Assembly: GCA_033032175.1 (NCBI GenBank)
Contig: CM065306.1
Span: 21,683,001 to 21,747,000, forward strand
From: Saturnia japonica
Lineage: Eukaryota; Arthropoda; Insecta; Lepidoptera; Saturniidae
DNA: 64,000 nt
Direction of reading: 5' to 3'
Made by a program: the position numbers and the translations under genes. Of this stretch, positions 25,601 through 34,651 are shown in pieces. Position 1 is the stretch's first letter. Each line of letters opens with the position of its first letter. The notes under the pieces were generated by a model. It made no database searches, was not told where the DNA came from, and was given only the letters and a program-made list of their open reading frames with translations.

Positions 25601-28600
25601 AAACCCCGTGGCTGACTTCAATTCTGCCAGCCCGGTTGTTCCATGAAGTCCATCAATGGCCTGATGTTCGTAAAGATCATCAGAAAAACTTACTTTGTAC
25701 TCTAAGAGTACGTGTCTGGCACTAGATTCCGAGACACCTACATTAAAATTATGTTTGTTAAAGTGCGTATCTTGTTAGGGCCCCGGTGACCATGGCTGTT
25801 CTACTATTAAAATAGTTAAAGTTTGTTTGTAGGAGGTTATCTCAGAAAGTATCTTCCAATGATATGAAGTAACATTATCCCTGAGAACTGTTAAATATAG
25901 GCCTTCTTGAAAGTTCGCCACAACGACCGGTCTTGCGCTACTCGCATATGACGGGTCTTATACTCGGTCGGTACTTTCATCAGGTCGTTCGTCCACCTCG
26001 TGGCGGGTTTGCCGACGTGGCTTGGTAACCACTCGAGAACTCTTTAAACCTATCGACCATCTGTTCTAGGAGCAATGTGCGCCGACTCTTGTCACTTAAG
26101 TCTAGAAATTCTGAGGGCTATATCGGTGGACTTTGATTGTGCGTGTGCTTTCTTATGAGGGGTCTATCCTTAGCGATCATACCTCTGTACCATTAATCGT
26201 CATAAACTAGTTAAAAGTTTTAAAAAACTTCGATATTTTGGACGAGATTTTACGTAGTTTTCCGAATGCTGCCCAACCGAGTTGGATTCTACTAATGATT
26301 ATTGGCCTCTAATTTGTTTTCTTATCAAAATATCGTAATGTTGCGGGAGAATGTCATAACCGTTAACTGAGCTGTTAAAACCCATACCTGATAATCTTGT
26401 ATGCTTCTCAGAAATGTTTTTATATTCGTATTGTTTACGTAAATAATTTTCCTTCCGCTTGACAAAAAATTGTACGTGTTAAATATATCATAACCGTGAA
26501 ACCAACCTCCGAATGTTAATACTGTTTTTGTCATCGGATCTCTAAAACAAAGCACGTATTATTATTATTATTATTTATTGAATTATGTATGACGTGAAAC
26601 TAATATAAATTTTGTGATAATACTTACTCTTTAGACACTCTATTTACGATACAGTTTAAATGTGTTAACTGCACCCCTTTTGGCATACCGGTAGTCCCAG
26701 AAGAATATATAATGATCGCTGTGTCCGTCTGTCCTTGTACTTGTGCAGGTTCGAATTGGTTAATATCAATATCACCGGTTATCAAGCTCTTTAAAGAAAT
26801 TACTGAGTCTATGGCATCATCGAAGGTTAATATTTTCTTGATACCCTCAACATCTATCTTGTTTCTGTACCTTTTCCAAAATAGATTCGAACAAATTAAG
26901 TAGTTCGGTTTTATTAATTTTATTTTATGATTTATTCCAACTGAAAGGTAGTGAACATTTTAAAATTAATATCTTTATTATATTACACATTGGATATATG
27001 TATATCACAATATGTGTTCGCGACATTATAAAATAGTAACTAGTGTACCAGAATATAAGTGTAAATAGAATAAGTTGTAAATATCTTAATAATAAAGAGA
27101 AAGCGGAGAGTACGCGCACACTATATTCTCGCCATCCCGCTCTGATAGTAGTGAGTCTCACTTAGTCACTATGCGGGGTAACGGTACACACTGTTGAGGG
27201 CAGCGTGGGCGGATAGATCGGAAGCGGGGTGGCAAAATCAGTTCTGTCTAAGAAATCGACCAAGACACACGCAGCAGGTACTCTCCGCATCTAAAATAAA
27301 TAGTTTTTCATTTGAACCCTACGGTGAATAGCATATCGGAATCAGCATAAATATAAAACATATGTGAGTCAGATCGAAGGTGGCTTACAATATGTATCCA
27401 CGTATAAACTAAAGTAGGTAATAATTTTTATAATCGTAATGATCTTTTCCTAGCCCTGGTGGATTGGGCTTTGCGATGTTATGTCAGTCAGTCAGTTACT
27501 TATACTATTAAATAATATAAATATAGAGATATAGGAATGTAGTACATGGTATGAATGTAACCATACCATTCTATTCATTTATTCATTTTGTGCACACAAA
27601 TTCCGCTTCTTATCGCATCCCATTTTAGGTATGAATTTTTCATTAAAAAAAGATGTTCATCCATTCTGTAAACCCCTGCCAACACGTCAGTGCACAAAAT
27701 TTGCATGCTCCAGGGCCCTTATTCCGTCTTCCATTCCGTACGATGACTTTTATTAGCTCCTAGGTGAACGAAACAGTAGGGGCCTTAATTGATATTAAAA
27801 GTTGGTATTATTGTGGACCAGCATAATATTTACCTTAATATTTATGATAGATTTTATAGACCCAGAACTGCTGATGATGCAAAGCTCCCTATTTTGAGGG
27901 CGTTACAGTATGAACTCACTTTAACAACACTGACTACAGCAATGTGCTTCTGTGTACACACTAACGAATACTGACAATGAAACATAAACGAAAAAGGTCG
28001 TCAACTCGGGAGAGCCAAATTTAAATAAATAAAATAAAAACAATCTTACGTAACGCGTTGTTCGAACCCTAAACTGCGGTAGGTAATGCTTGAACGCCCC
28101 CTAAAGCGCGTCGTGAGTTCGCTGTGCGGCCCGTTACTCGCGAGCTTTACCCGCTACTTAGACCGCACCTGCGTTTTGTGCGTGAACATGTAGATACTTT
28201 TTTAAGCATGGCAGATTAATCCTTACGAGCAAAAGTTACTTCATCATAAAGACAATTTGGCCATCTGGCCGCCAGATAAAAATATTGTCTATACTATACT
28301 GAAGTATTGTCATTCATCAATGAGTGATTTCTTCTAAGTTATATGCGGGTGAAACCACGGGGCACAGCTAGTCTTATATATAAAGATGAATCTTACCTGT
28401 ACCGTAACCTATGTCATAGGGAGTGTACGTAGCACCAGTAAATAGGACAGCGAGTTGTGTTGCTAAAAATTCAATACGATTTTCCGATCCCACCGCAACC
28501 GTGTCTCCTCGTCCGATCCCAAGTTTAATAAGTGATGTAGACAGGTTTACGGCATACTGAGTTAGCTCTATATATGTTAATTTTTCTCCTGTTTCGCTGT

Positions 28601-30843
28601 TTACCTGTATAATTTGTTAAGTTAGTTTTATAATAATTATTTTGTTTTTTTAACACTTAAATGTATTGATTTTTTTTTTCATTTAAAGAAACCTACCTAG
28701 TAAAAAGTGTAGGTAAAGGTTTAGATTGAATTAAAAATTAATGTAGAAATACCTGCGTCAATATTAGTACCGAGTAGAGTACAGAGTAATTATCTCTTCG
28801 GAGATATTTCTCTACTTGTGGTAGCCGGACTAGTGAAATATAGTGACATGAAATATTTCACGAAATGTGGAACTTATCTAAGCCACCCTACAGAAAATCG
28901 CAACCAAATGAACTGGCGGTGGGTAGGATGATATCCAGAACTCCTTGGCGATGGGGGGTCAAGGTTAGTAACGCGCTAGTGATATCTATGGTGTTGCACA
29001 AGTGTCCATAGGCTACGGTAACCGCTTATCATCAGGCGGGTCGTGCACTTGTTTACCTACTTAGTTGTATAAATAAAAACACTATGCATTTAGAGTTAAA
29101 TTCCGTTTGATTACTTGTTTGGGAGATAACGGAGTATTTATTACCAACTGTGGCTGCGCGAAGGATACTGCGCAGCACACCTTAACCGTTTATCCCGCAT
29201 GGGACTCGTCACGCCGCGATGTTGTCGCGACATGTCAGTCACCGTGTATTGCAGGCCCGAGATGGAGGAGGCGCACTGGTGTTCGTGCGCCCTCCGAGGC
29301 TCGTTGGAGGCTCACCGTCTCCGATCGCGATGGGGTCCCGAGGTAGGGCCACACCTGCCAGGTCCAGTGGACGTAATGCGCCAGCAGTTCCCGCTCCCGG
29401 CCAACAGGTGAAGAGGACACCATGGGGTTTTGATCGATAAGAGCGGACTCTTGCGGAGCGGATGTCGGAACATACACCTCCCCTGAGGCGGCCTGCCTCG
29501 GGAGGAGGATACAATGCAGGATTTCCCCACGTTAAAAAAAAAGTATTTATTGCCAATGACCATAAACATGATTGTTAATTACTTAGTAGAATCAATTATA
29601 AATGTAATTGACCACAATTATTGAAATTGTAAAGGTGATATAAGAAAAACTTGGTGCTTAATTAACAAATGGTTAGGTTAGGTTAGGTTAGTAAATGTAT
29701 AAATAATTGATTTGATGAAGTTGTTATGAAGTGATTAGGTAAACTGGATAGTACAGGTTAGGTGTGCACAAAACTTTCTAAAATATTTTTCGAGGAAATT
29801 GAAACAATAAAACATAACTGTGACTTAAAATTATTAGATAAAATTACTTATATGAAATCAAATGACGTATCCTTTAGAATTGGAAAGATAACTGCTGGTG
29901 AAGTAGAGAAGATTATAAATAGTTTAATTTCAAATAAAGCACCAGGAATAGATGGTATACGGGCGCAAGATTTACAATATATTAAAGAGGAAATAGGGCC
30001 AGTATTAGCTAAATTTATAAATTTATTTAACAAGTCAGGGGAGTACCCATATATGTTAAAAAAAGGTATAATTCGACCTATTTTTAAGCAAGGTGATCAT
30101 ATGGATTATTCATACTGTAGAACTATAGCAATATTATAATCATCGAATAAAATTGTAGAAAAAAATATTGTTGGCAAAATTAGTTCATTTTTAGATAAAC
30201 ATAACATAATTTCAGGCTTTCAACACGGATTTAGAATATGTAGAAGCACTAGCACAGCCCTTGACCGGTTTTCTGATGATGTGATTAGACATTTGGACAA
30301 AAAAATGTATGTAGTAGCTCTGTTTATAGACTTTACGAAGACATTTGATACGCTGGATCACGGGGTACTAATTGATGCTATGTAAAGCTGTAGTAATCGT
30401 GGTCCGATGAACGAGTGGTATCGAAGTTATTTAAATAACAGGACTATCCGAACACTTGTCAATGGAACATTGACCGAGGAGGCTTTTATAAGGTATGGTG
30501 TCCCAACTGGCGCGGTGTACGGCCCTGTTGGGTACATCAGCATGCACGTAAATAGCATGTCTAATTTTAAATATATATGCCGTTATCGTGAAATAAAGGA
30601 TGATGAGTACCTAAATTAGCCTTAAAAACATTTACAAGTCTTATACAACGAGTCAGATATTTCATTTATCTCCTACCAACCTTCGCAAGCTATACGTGGT
30701 AACACTGCCACTATCGCTAAACTTACCAAAGCTATTTCTTCCTTCTTGAGTCGTATTCTATCGAAAATATATTTTCCGAAATTTAAATGCGCTGGTACAT
30801 ACAAATCTTCGTCACTATACACATATAATTCTTTATTGGCCAT
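13546..30843 (-). CDS. gene B: luciferin 4-monooxygenase-like / 4CL-like acyl-CoA synthetase, nine exons
   Basis: Exons (5' to 3'): 30843-30727, 28604-28397, 26940-26628, 26541-26388, 23048-22903, 22310-22178, 20404-20183, 18189-18019, 13662-13546. All introns are GT-AG and phases join to 526 codons plus stop, a usual length for this family. ANL enzymes make an acyl-adenylate from an acid and ATP, then a CoA thioester; the substrate cannot be read off here. Seen: ATP loop SSGTTGMPKG (188-197), substrate-side FGGWFHGYDIF (223-233), YGMSE (324-328; the usual T is S), TGDLGYYDED (403-412), hinge SRLKD (419-423; the usual leading D is S). The expected C-terminal lysine after LPRNSRG is lost through a one-base shift. 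No SKL-type peroxisomal tail is seen. It is the middle gene of a tandem array. Confidence 0.85.
14165..14235 (+). repeat. inverted copy of the intron-7 segment next to exon 8
   Basis: Read on the minus strand, this matches atagtgatgtctggaa(g/c)tgac and cctctctg at 18227-18263 (gene B) and 43746-43775 (gene C). A scrap of gene sequence thus lies inverted within intron 8 of gene B, a further sign of rearrangement or mis-assembly here. Confidence 0.5.
15417..15504 (-). repeat. LINE 3'-tail fragment, noisy copy
   Basis: Contains actgactacactgttagcct and agcttcaccggact of the Jockey-type LINE 3' end, with scattered insertions; the next copy at 16025-16106 is cleaner. Confidence 0.55.
16025..16106 (-). 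repeat. LINE 3'-tail fragment
   Basis: Same tail as in the LINE at 34130-34205, including its ...cagagccgctg... variant; it ends at caccggacttg, like the other solo tails. Confidence 0.6.
17189..17470 (+). pseudogene. possible LINE ORF2 C-terminal fragment
   Basis: A 93-codon open frame ends with RNPIWWFDQMSKQ and then AKDREKWKLLF, similar in texture to the C-terminal 'RW.D..K ... A.DR..W..L' motif of several insect LINE polyproteins. A noisier copy precedes it at about 16800-16960. A GAG-rich microsatellite (17478-17510) follows the stop. Clade unknown. Confidence 0.4.
17750..17970 (+). repeat. dispersed repeat with CAGACAGA core
   Basis: Phrases ccaagtttcatcaaatttgg, ccagtagtttctgcatgatt and a cagacagac run recur at 45130-45250 and, inverted, at 44430-44600. 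It looks like a truncated non-autonomous element. Confidence 0.5.
18019..18189 (-). CDS. gene B exon 8
   Basis: 57 codons in phase 0 from FSPEELEAVILLHPGV to DYVAAE, between a TTGCAG acceptor and a GTAACA donor. This is the start of the mobile C-terminal AMP-binding subdomain; VGKPVP and EEPVAFVV are typical family phrases. Gene C has the same length and frame. Confidence 0.9.
18310..18490 (+). repeat. A-tailed insertion candidate
   Basis: Moderately GC-rich text ends in a run of 17 A (18474-18490), as a LINE or SINE 3' end would. No target duplication was found. DNA from 18490 to 19080 shows nothing I recognise. Confidence 0.3.
19095..19345 (+). repeat. dispersed repeat, inverted partner at 43110-43265
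   Basis: catatgaggtgtcgttagat, attcgtcttaattgtg and tgtagcctaaacggc appear here and in inverse orientation in intron 8 of gene C. The different introns and orientations mean separate insertions. Confidence 0.6.
19604..20109 (+). mobile_element. non-autonomous Helitron-like element
   Basis: It begins near aattaataaaattgaagtt and ends ccgcgcgaacaaagtcgcgg...cacagctagt. A short stem (ccgcg/cgcgg) just before a CTAGT terminus is the Helitron 3' signature, and no target duplication is expected. Fuller or partial copies: 60181-60698 (inverted), 52609-53055, 48661-49000, 49006-49115 and 50365-50422. No ORF. Confidence 0.75.
20183..20404 (-). CDS. gene B exon 7
   Basis: 74 codons in phase 0 from VVDTKTREVLGPNKHGEIHV to YDGFK. 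It holds TGDLGYYDED (the aspartate contacts ATP ribose in this superfamily) and the hinge phrase SRLKD. In gene C the hinge reads the usual DRLKD. Acceptor TTTTCAG, donor GTATGT. Confidence 0.92.
20848..20927 (-). repeat. solo LINE 3' tail, ~75 nt
   Basis: A T-run (A-tail on the minus strand), then agatcttactacactgttag, the palindrome gaagccgctgcggctttt, and an end at caccgaacttgg. It shares the 'agatct' 3' variant with tails at 53289 and 61526, unlike the large LINEs (tagaactg). Confidence 0.7.
21385..21560 (+). repeat. copy of the window-start repeat unit
   Basis: Shares gcagaagatcaca, ccagagctccttggggttga and tatgctacggtag with 50-130, 1255-1270 and 28890-29030. The rest of intron 6 (20930-22177) holds only T-rich and AT-rich sequence. 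Confidence 0.5.
22178..22310 (-). CDS. gene B exon 6
   Basis: 133 nt completing an Arg codon, then LPKLKSIVQMYGMSEASDI to PGIVIK. YGMSE stands where this family has YG.TE; gene C has YGTTE. Gene C is two codons longer in the loop after SEIW. GTAACA donor. Confidence 0.9.
22903..23048 (-). CDS. gene B exon 5
   Basis: 146 nt from IDTVYIVPSIIEHLSKSS through HSAGAPLHSK to KVKE plus a split Arg codon. The VP(S/P) and (G/S)AGAPL phrases are typical of the substrate and adenine side of ANL enzymes. Acceptor TTTTAG, donor GTACCT. Confidence 0.9.
23786..24290 (+). repeat. dispersed repeat with about three internal near-repeats
   Basis: It starts like a common moth element (ttaatattataaatgcgaaa, then ctctgtctgtctttt). 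'accaattttgatgaattttgg' and 'ggggatgaaaatttgt' phrases then recur about every 110-170 nt. Non-coding. It may be Helitron-related by its opening. Confidence 0.5.
24300..25880. other. intron 4 of gene B, no feature recognised
   Basis: AT-rich with several T- and A-runs; only short open frames without motifs. Confidence 0.5.
25890..26170 (-). pseudogene. RTE-like LINE ORF2 C-terminal fragment
   Basis: The minus strand reads TDIALRISRLK, then HIAPRTDGR, RVLEWLPSHVG, ATRWTNDLMKV and MRVAQDRSLWRTF with stops between. That order (WAGHIARR.D.RW / R.GRP..RW.DD / A.DR..WR) is the C-terminus of RTE-type polyproteins. It is intronic and dead. Confidence 0.7.
26388..26541 (-). CDS. gene B exon 4
   Basis: 154 nt completing a Glu codon, then 51 codons from DPMTKTVLTFGGWFHGYDIF to RSIQDYQ, with a GTATGG donor. 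WFHGYD lies where luciferases have HHGF. This exon is much more diverged from gene C than exon 3 is. Confidence 0.9.
26628..26940 (-). CDS. gene B exon 3 (ATP-binding loop)
   Basis: 313 nt with acceptor TTTCAG and donor GTAAGT. It encodes residues 109-213, including IIIYSSGTTGMPKGVQLTH, the glycine-rich loop that binds ATP phosphates. It is nearly identical in DNA to gene C exon 3 and stays so into the upstream intron up to about 27000. Confidence 0.93.
27780..28110 (+). repeat. repeat pair with 41880-42180
   Basis: ctgatgatgcaaa, ttacagtatgaactcacttt, cactgactacag, ttacgtaacgcgttgttcga and gaacgcccc occur in the same order in both places. This is probably a decayed DNA element. DNA from 27000 to 27780 shows nothing recognised. 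Confidence 0.55.
28397..28604 (-). CDS. gene B exon 2
   Basis: 208 nt from VNSETGEKLTYIELTQYAVN to YDIGYGT plus one base, with acceptor ATACAG and donor GTAAGA. TY.EL and RGDTVAV..EN are typical N-terminal phrases of the family. Gene C matches at roughly 90% by eye. Confidence 0.92.
28800..29147 (+). repeat. repeat unit interrupted at 29148
   Basis: Carries ggctacggtaaccgcttatc and tttagagttaaattccgttt in the order seen at 1260-1370. It is cut by the insertion at 29148-29542 and bears its left target duplicate at 29134-29147. Confidence 0.5.
29148..29542 (+). mobile_element. 5'-truncated LINE 3' end with 14-bp target duplication
   Basis: gtatttattaccaa (29134-29147) and gtatttattgccaa (29543-29556) flank a GC-rich 395-bp insert ending in nine A. 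The insert resembles a LINE 3' UTR and its open frames overlap in several frames, so none is taken as a gene. Confidence 0.7.
29671..29690 (+). repeat. interstitial TTAGG-type repeat, four units
   Basis: Four perfect ggtta units. TTAGG is the telomere unit of most insects. Short internal runs are common and imply no telomere here. Confidence 0.75.
29762..30620 (+). pseudogene. non-LTR reverse transcriptase remnant (CR1/Daphne-like by texture)
   Basis: Broken into frames by stops near 30137 and 30384. Readable parts: ISNKAPGIDGIRAQDLQYI (fingers), SGFQHGFRICRSTSTAL, LFIDFTKTFDTLDHGVL (motif A region, 30327-30365) and RYGVPTGAVYGP (motif B region). The YADD-type motif C is not found. It lies antisense within intron 1 of gene B. 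Confidence 0.75.
30727..30843 (-). CDS. gene B exon 1 (start codon)
   Basis: ATG at 30843, then ANKELYVYSDEDLYVPAHLN to EEIAL, ending in phase 0 at GTAAGT. The same-length exon with the same start in gene A and the conserved upstream box support this ATG. Confidence 0.9.
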
Positions 30844-30943
30844 TGCGTCTCTTTATTATTCAGATGAAAATTAAATATTTCTAGAGATATGTATGTTAGG
30901 ATGTATTTCTCTAAGACAATGAACTAAATGACATGACTGCAGA

Positions 30944-30951
30944 CTTTTATA
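30944..30951 (-). promoter_or_regulatory. TATA-like box of gene B
   Basis: Minus-strand TATAAAAG about 101 nt before the ATG, as in gene A; a second AT-rich run (tatatatgatataaa) overlaps it. Confidence 0.5.
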
Positions 30952-31009
30952 TCATATATAAAGGCAGAATCATACTCGTAACATGACATGCCGCGCCGCG
31001 CCACCAGAT

Positions 31010-31780
31010 GCAACGTGATGATTGTTGAGTCGAATCAAATTGTATTAAATTCTATTGTTAGAACAATGCCAGAAAAACATTATAAATATCCAACGATGCG
31101 ATGACTATACAGTCCAAGATCTAGAATTTCGTGTAACCGATAGTGGAGGTAAATACGCCACTCGACGTATCGATGCATTATAAACAATACTCGACACCAC
31201 GTGTCGGTGGTTCGCAAATTTCGCTTATTGATATTTTTGAATGAAGTTCCTTAACGCGGCATGCGGTAGTTGCCTTGTAGAAATCGGCACGTAAGGAAAA
31301 GACGTTATGCGACTTTTTCTTTCTCTCACTCTCTGTTTCTTTCTATTACATATTTGAGCAGACGAGTATCGTGCGTCAGCGGGTTGTACAACCCTTCGTC
31401 AGGTGGCTGCCAAATTTCAAAACATTGCATTTTGGGTGGGGCCCATCGGGGTGGTCTGTCGAAGTAGGCGCTTATTCAGTAATTCAATGGTTTATCAGTT
31501 ATGTTGTATGATACTTAATTATAATATAATACTAACATCGATGTGTTCTTTATGAATTCGAGTAAGTGGTTTTTAAATAACATTTTACTTAATTAAATTT
31601 TAGTATCTTATGTGGCTCTAGTTTTTTAAACGATATCCTGTTTTATATGTCATGAAATTATAGCGATAAATGTAAATTAGACAAGAAAGAATACATGGGA
31701 TCTTATTAATGAATGTTTATGTACTACCCAAAAATACCTAAACTTTGCATTAATTAATTTTTTAAGTGTTAACTTCTTAT
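31010..31780. other. upstream region of gene B, nothing recognised
   Basis: Mixed-composition DNA. A CT-rich stretch lies at 31310-31350. No open frame with motifs. Confidence 0.4.
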
Positions 31781-31784
31781 GGGA

Positions 31785-31930
31785 GGGTAAACCGCTTCGT
31801 AACGTAACGCGTTACGGCGCCATAAATAGTAGCATAGTTTCAGTCAGTCCTAACAACATGCTCGTAGCCTAGCGGTCGTAAACGTAACTGCTATGGCCAA
31901 AGTTCTAGGTTCGAGTCCTCGCCTGCTTCT
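31785..31930 (+). repeat. tRNA-derived SINE copy with intact boxes
   Basis: A-box tagcctagcggtcg and B-box ggttcgagtcc are spaced as in a tRNA promoter, with a CT-rich tail after 31925. It pairs with the copy at 9885-10070. Confidence 0.65.
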
Positions 31931-31934
31931 CTTT

Positions 31935-33030
31935 CTCTCTTTCGTTTGGTCTTATTTTTTCTTTTTGATTAATTTAAGTTATCACTTCTGTCGAGCGTCC
32001 CGAGACGCACAATTTTTTTTTTAAATCTTCATTGGTCTCGATGTTGAAAAGTATATCCATTTTGTGAATAATCACCACACTTCCACAGCTATCACCTATC
32101 AGCAAACTGAATACTGAAATTAGTGGAATGTCGTGGTGTGGCGTAATATTAATATGCACGGTGCACGTCGCGGTCGGGTGTCGTCACGGCACAGCGGAGT
32201 CAATTGGGGCGGTTGGGTATTAACAATAGTCATTGCCCACTCTAGAAAAATCGACAGTATTGAACGAATATACCGTCTTTATTATTTAATTTTCAGAAAA
32301 AAAAAAACAATTTTTTGCATTATAGTCGGACCATCGGACATTTATGATAATTATTAATTTATTTTATTATATTATGTGCATATATCTGTTTGACACGGAC
32401 TAGCTGGGTAGCGTAATAAACAAAAAAAGTATGCGACACGAATAATAACGTTCGATGCAGCCATTTTTGCCAAACGTCATTTAGGCAAATGTTATGTCTA
32501 ATAAGGTTGTGCAAGGTGGAAATTGTGTTATGGATGTGCAACTACTAATATATAATAATCAATCTTCTGGTAGGTACATATAATTCAAATATCAATCAAA
32601 CATTATAATTAAATCTGAATGAATATGTTTTTAATTACTTTCAAGAAGAGCGATAGATATCACAGTAAAAACCTAATTACTTAGGTACATAACCATACTT
32701 ATGTACCTAACAAAATTTACCTAAAATATGACGGCAAAAGTCGAATGGTTTTGTTTTCTAAATCAGTTTGTTTTTGTTCTCACACATTAAAATAATGTTT
32801 TTGATATGTAACAAAGTATGAATAGATAAAATGAGACATCAATGATGATCAATTGTCACTAGCGTCACGATCACGACTTTCCGTATATAATACATATTAA
32901 TCTATGATCACGACTGACGGACGAGGACGACACTCACTTATCGGGGGAAGATTATGAGCAGACATAAATATTATGAGATATACTAATGTAATCGTCCGAT
33001 TATGAAAATATCTCGCGATAACTTGAATAT
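31935..33030. other. intergenic AT-rich DNA, nothing recognised
   Basis: Only short open frames, none with a motif. Confidence 0.4.
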
Positions 33031-33034
33031 AGCC

Positions 33035-33050
33035 ATTAGTAATTACTAAT
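33035..33050. promoter_or_regulatory. ATTA/TAAT palindrome cluster
   Basis: attagtaattactaat is a perfect 16-nt palindrome; taat/atta words continue to about 33102. Such clusters can bind homeodomain proteins, but in AT-rich DNA they also arise by chance. Confidence 0.2.
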
Positions 33051-33272
33051 GCTAGGTTACTAATATTAGTAGTTACTAATTTGTTAGAATTAGTAATTAT
33101 TACGACCGAACGTCTTTTTTTAGCTAATTGTTAATATGTGTTCTTGTAAAGAACTTTGTTTACGACTGCATGACATTTTTTGTGAGCTTCGCACTCTACA
33201 GATTTAATAAGTACATATCTCAATTCAGTAATCATTCATAACTACTCACCTCTGAGTATACTTTTAGGGCTT

Positions 33273-33309
33273 GATTATGAATGATCATTAATGTAAATCA
33301 TTCATAATC
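33273..33309. repeat. perfect 13-bp inverted repeat
   Basis: gattatgaatgat and its exact inverse atcattcataatc flank an 11-nt centre; a partial further copy (aatcattcata) lies at 33230. Confidence 0.6.
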
Positions 33310-33349
33310 TCCCACCTGTACACTCACTCACTTTCGTGGCTGTGAAGTG

Positions 33350-33814
33350 CAGCGTGACCACAAGTGTAGTTTTCTACCTCTTTGGTAGATTTAAGGCTCT
33401 TTGGGCTTGTTTTGGTAGTAAAAAAGTATTCGGTAGATTTTGTTATATTTATACAATGTTGATATTTTCCCCGATAGATTTGATACTTTTTGGATCAAAT
33501 AAATGGCAACTTTCTATTTACCAGGTCTCCAGGATTTCCCCGTCTATAAGAAATCTCGTTTTGTGTTTTAAATCTACATAGCTCTCTCTCTTTCACAAAA
33601 AGCGTTTTACGTGGAAATATAAAAAGCAACTATTATTAGCACTATCGGATAACCTATTGTTAGTCAGGGTATTTTTGTGATTAAAAAAGAAGACTTTGAG
33701 CGAATGACTTTTAGCTGTATTCCTTTCAACGCTCGGACTAGTTTCCATACCTAGTCTCTGGTAGTTTTTTAAAGTTGCCGAAGTAGATTGACGAATTAAA
33801 ATGTGGTCACACTG
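33350..33814. mobile_element. candidate TIR element, 465 bp
   Basis: Ends cagcgtgaccacaa and atgtggtcacactg are inverted. The outer octamers gtgaagtg/gtgtagta agree at 6 of 8 positions. The interior repeats ggtagattt/ctacc words. It may be of the same superfamily as 8241-9099. Confidence 0.5.
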
Positions 33815-34651
33815 GTGTAGTATGCCTGTACTGTTTTTGTATAAGCCCCATGACATTTACGAGATTATAACCCTAAAAGCTGTAACTTTTTTATAATAAT
33901 ACAATTTAATCTTCTTATTGTGAATAAAAAGACGTTCACAATATTTAATGTGTGCTAAATTAATAGCGCTTGTTTTATTCTTGTTTCTTACAAAATTACA
34001 GTAGTTCGTAGTAACAATGTGGTTTCATAATAACGTTCTTGACTGTAGATTCGCTGCTTGCTGTTGCTGGTGTTGTGGTGTTTCTCGAACTGATCGTAGT
34101 ACTGCCGTTTTTTTTTTTTTTTTTTTTTAGAACTGACTACATTGTTAGCCTTAGGGGCCCTATCGTCAAACAGAGCCGCTGCGGCTTTTACAGCTTCACC
34201 GGACTTGGGGGCGAGCGCTTAGGGCACTCAGCCCCGAAAGTTTGTGACGACCCGCACAAGGGTGCCAGAGTGGCCGAACCTCGGCTCGGGCGGTCGTCGC
34301 GAATGCGAAAAGGTCGCGATCTAACTAATTCCCTGATGCTACGAGAATTTGAACTAACTAACATATACTCATATGCACGTTCCCCTACTCCAGGGAGGAA
34401 GGAGTGGACCATGCGTATGTGTATTTAATAATCGAAATGGTTTTTCTACACTAACTAGCGCATTAGTCTAACTAGCGCAAAAAAAAGAAAAAAAAGGTCC
34501 CTTACAGAACCTATGTGCCTGTGTGGTGTGCACGTGTGTGTGGTCATACGTGTGTAATGTTGTATGTGGGTAGCTAAGTGTTGCACGTATAGTGCCACTT
34601 GTATCGCGCGGGCGGCTGCCTGACCCAAGGGTTTCACACCGAGGAACGGAC

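Noticed and set aside
29671..29690. Telomere or chromosome end
   Set aside because: Only four units, with genes continuing on both sides.
31850..31925. tRNA gene
   Set aside because: A- and B-boxes are present but the acceptor and anticodon stems do not form, and a decayed copy exists at 9885-10070: a SINE.
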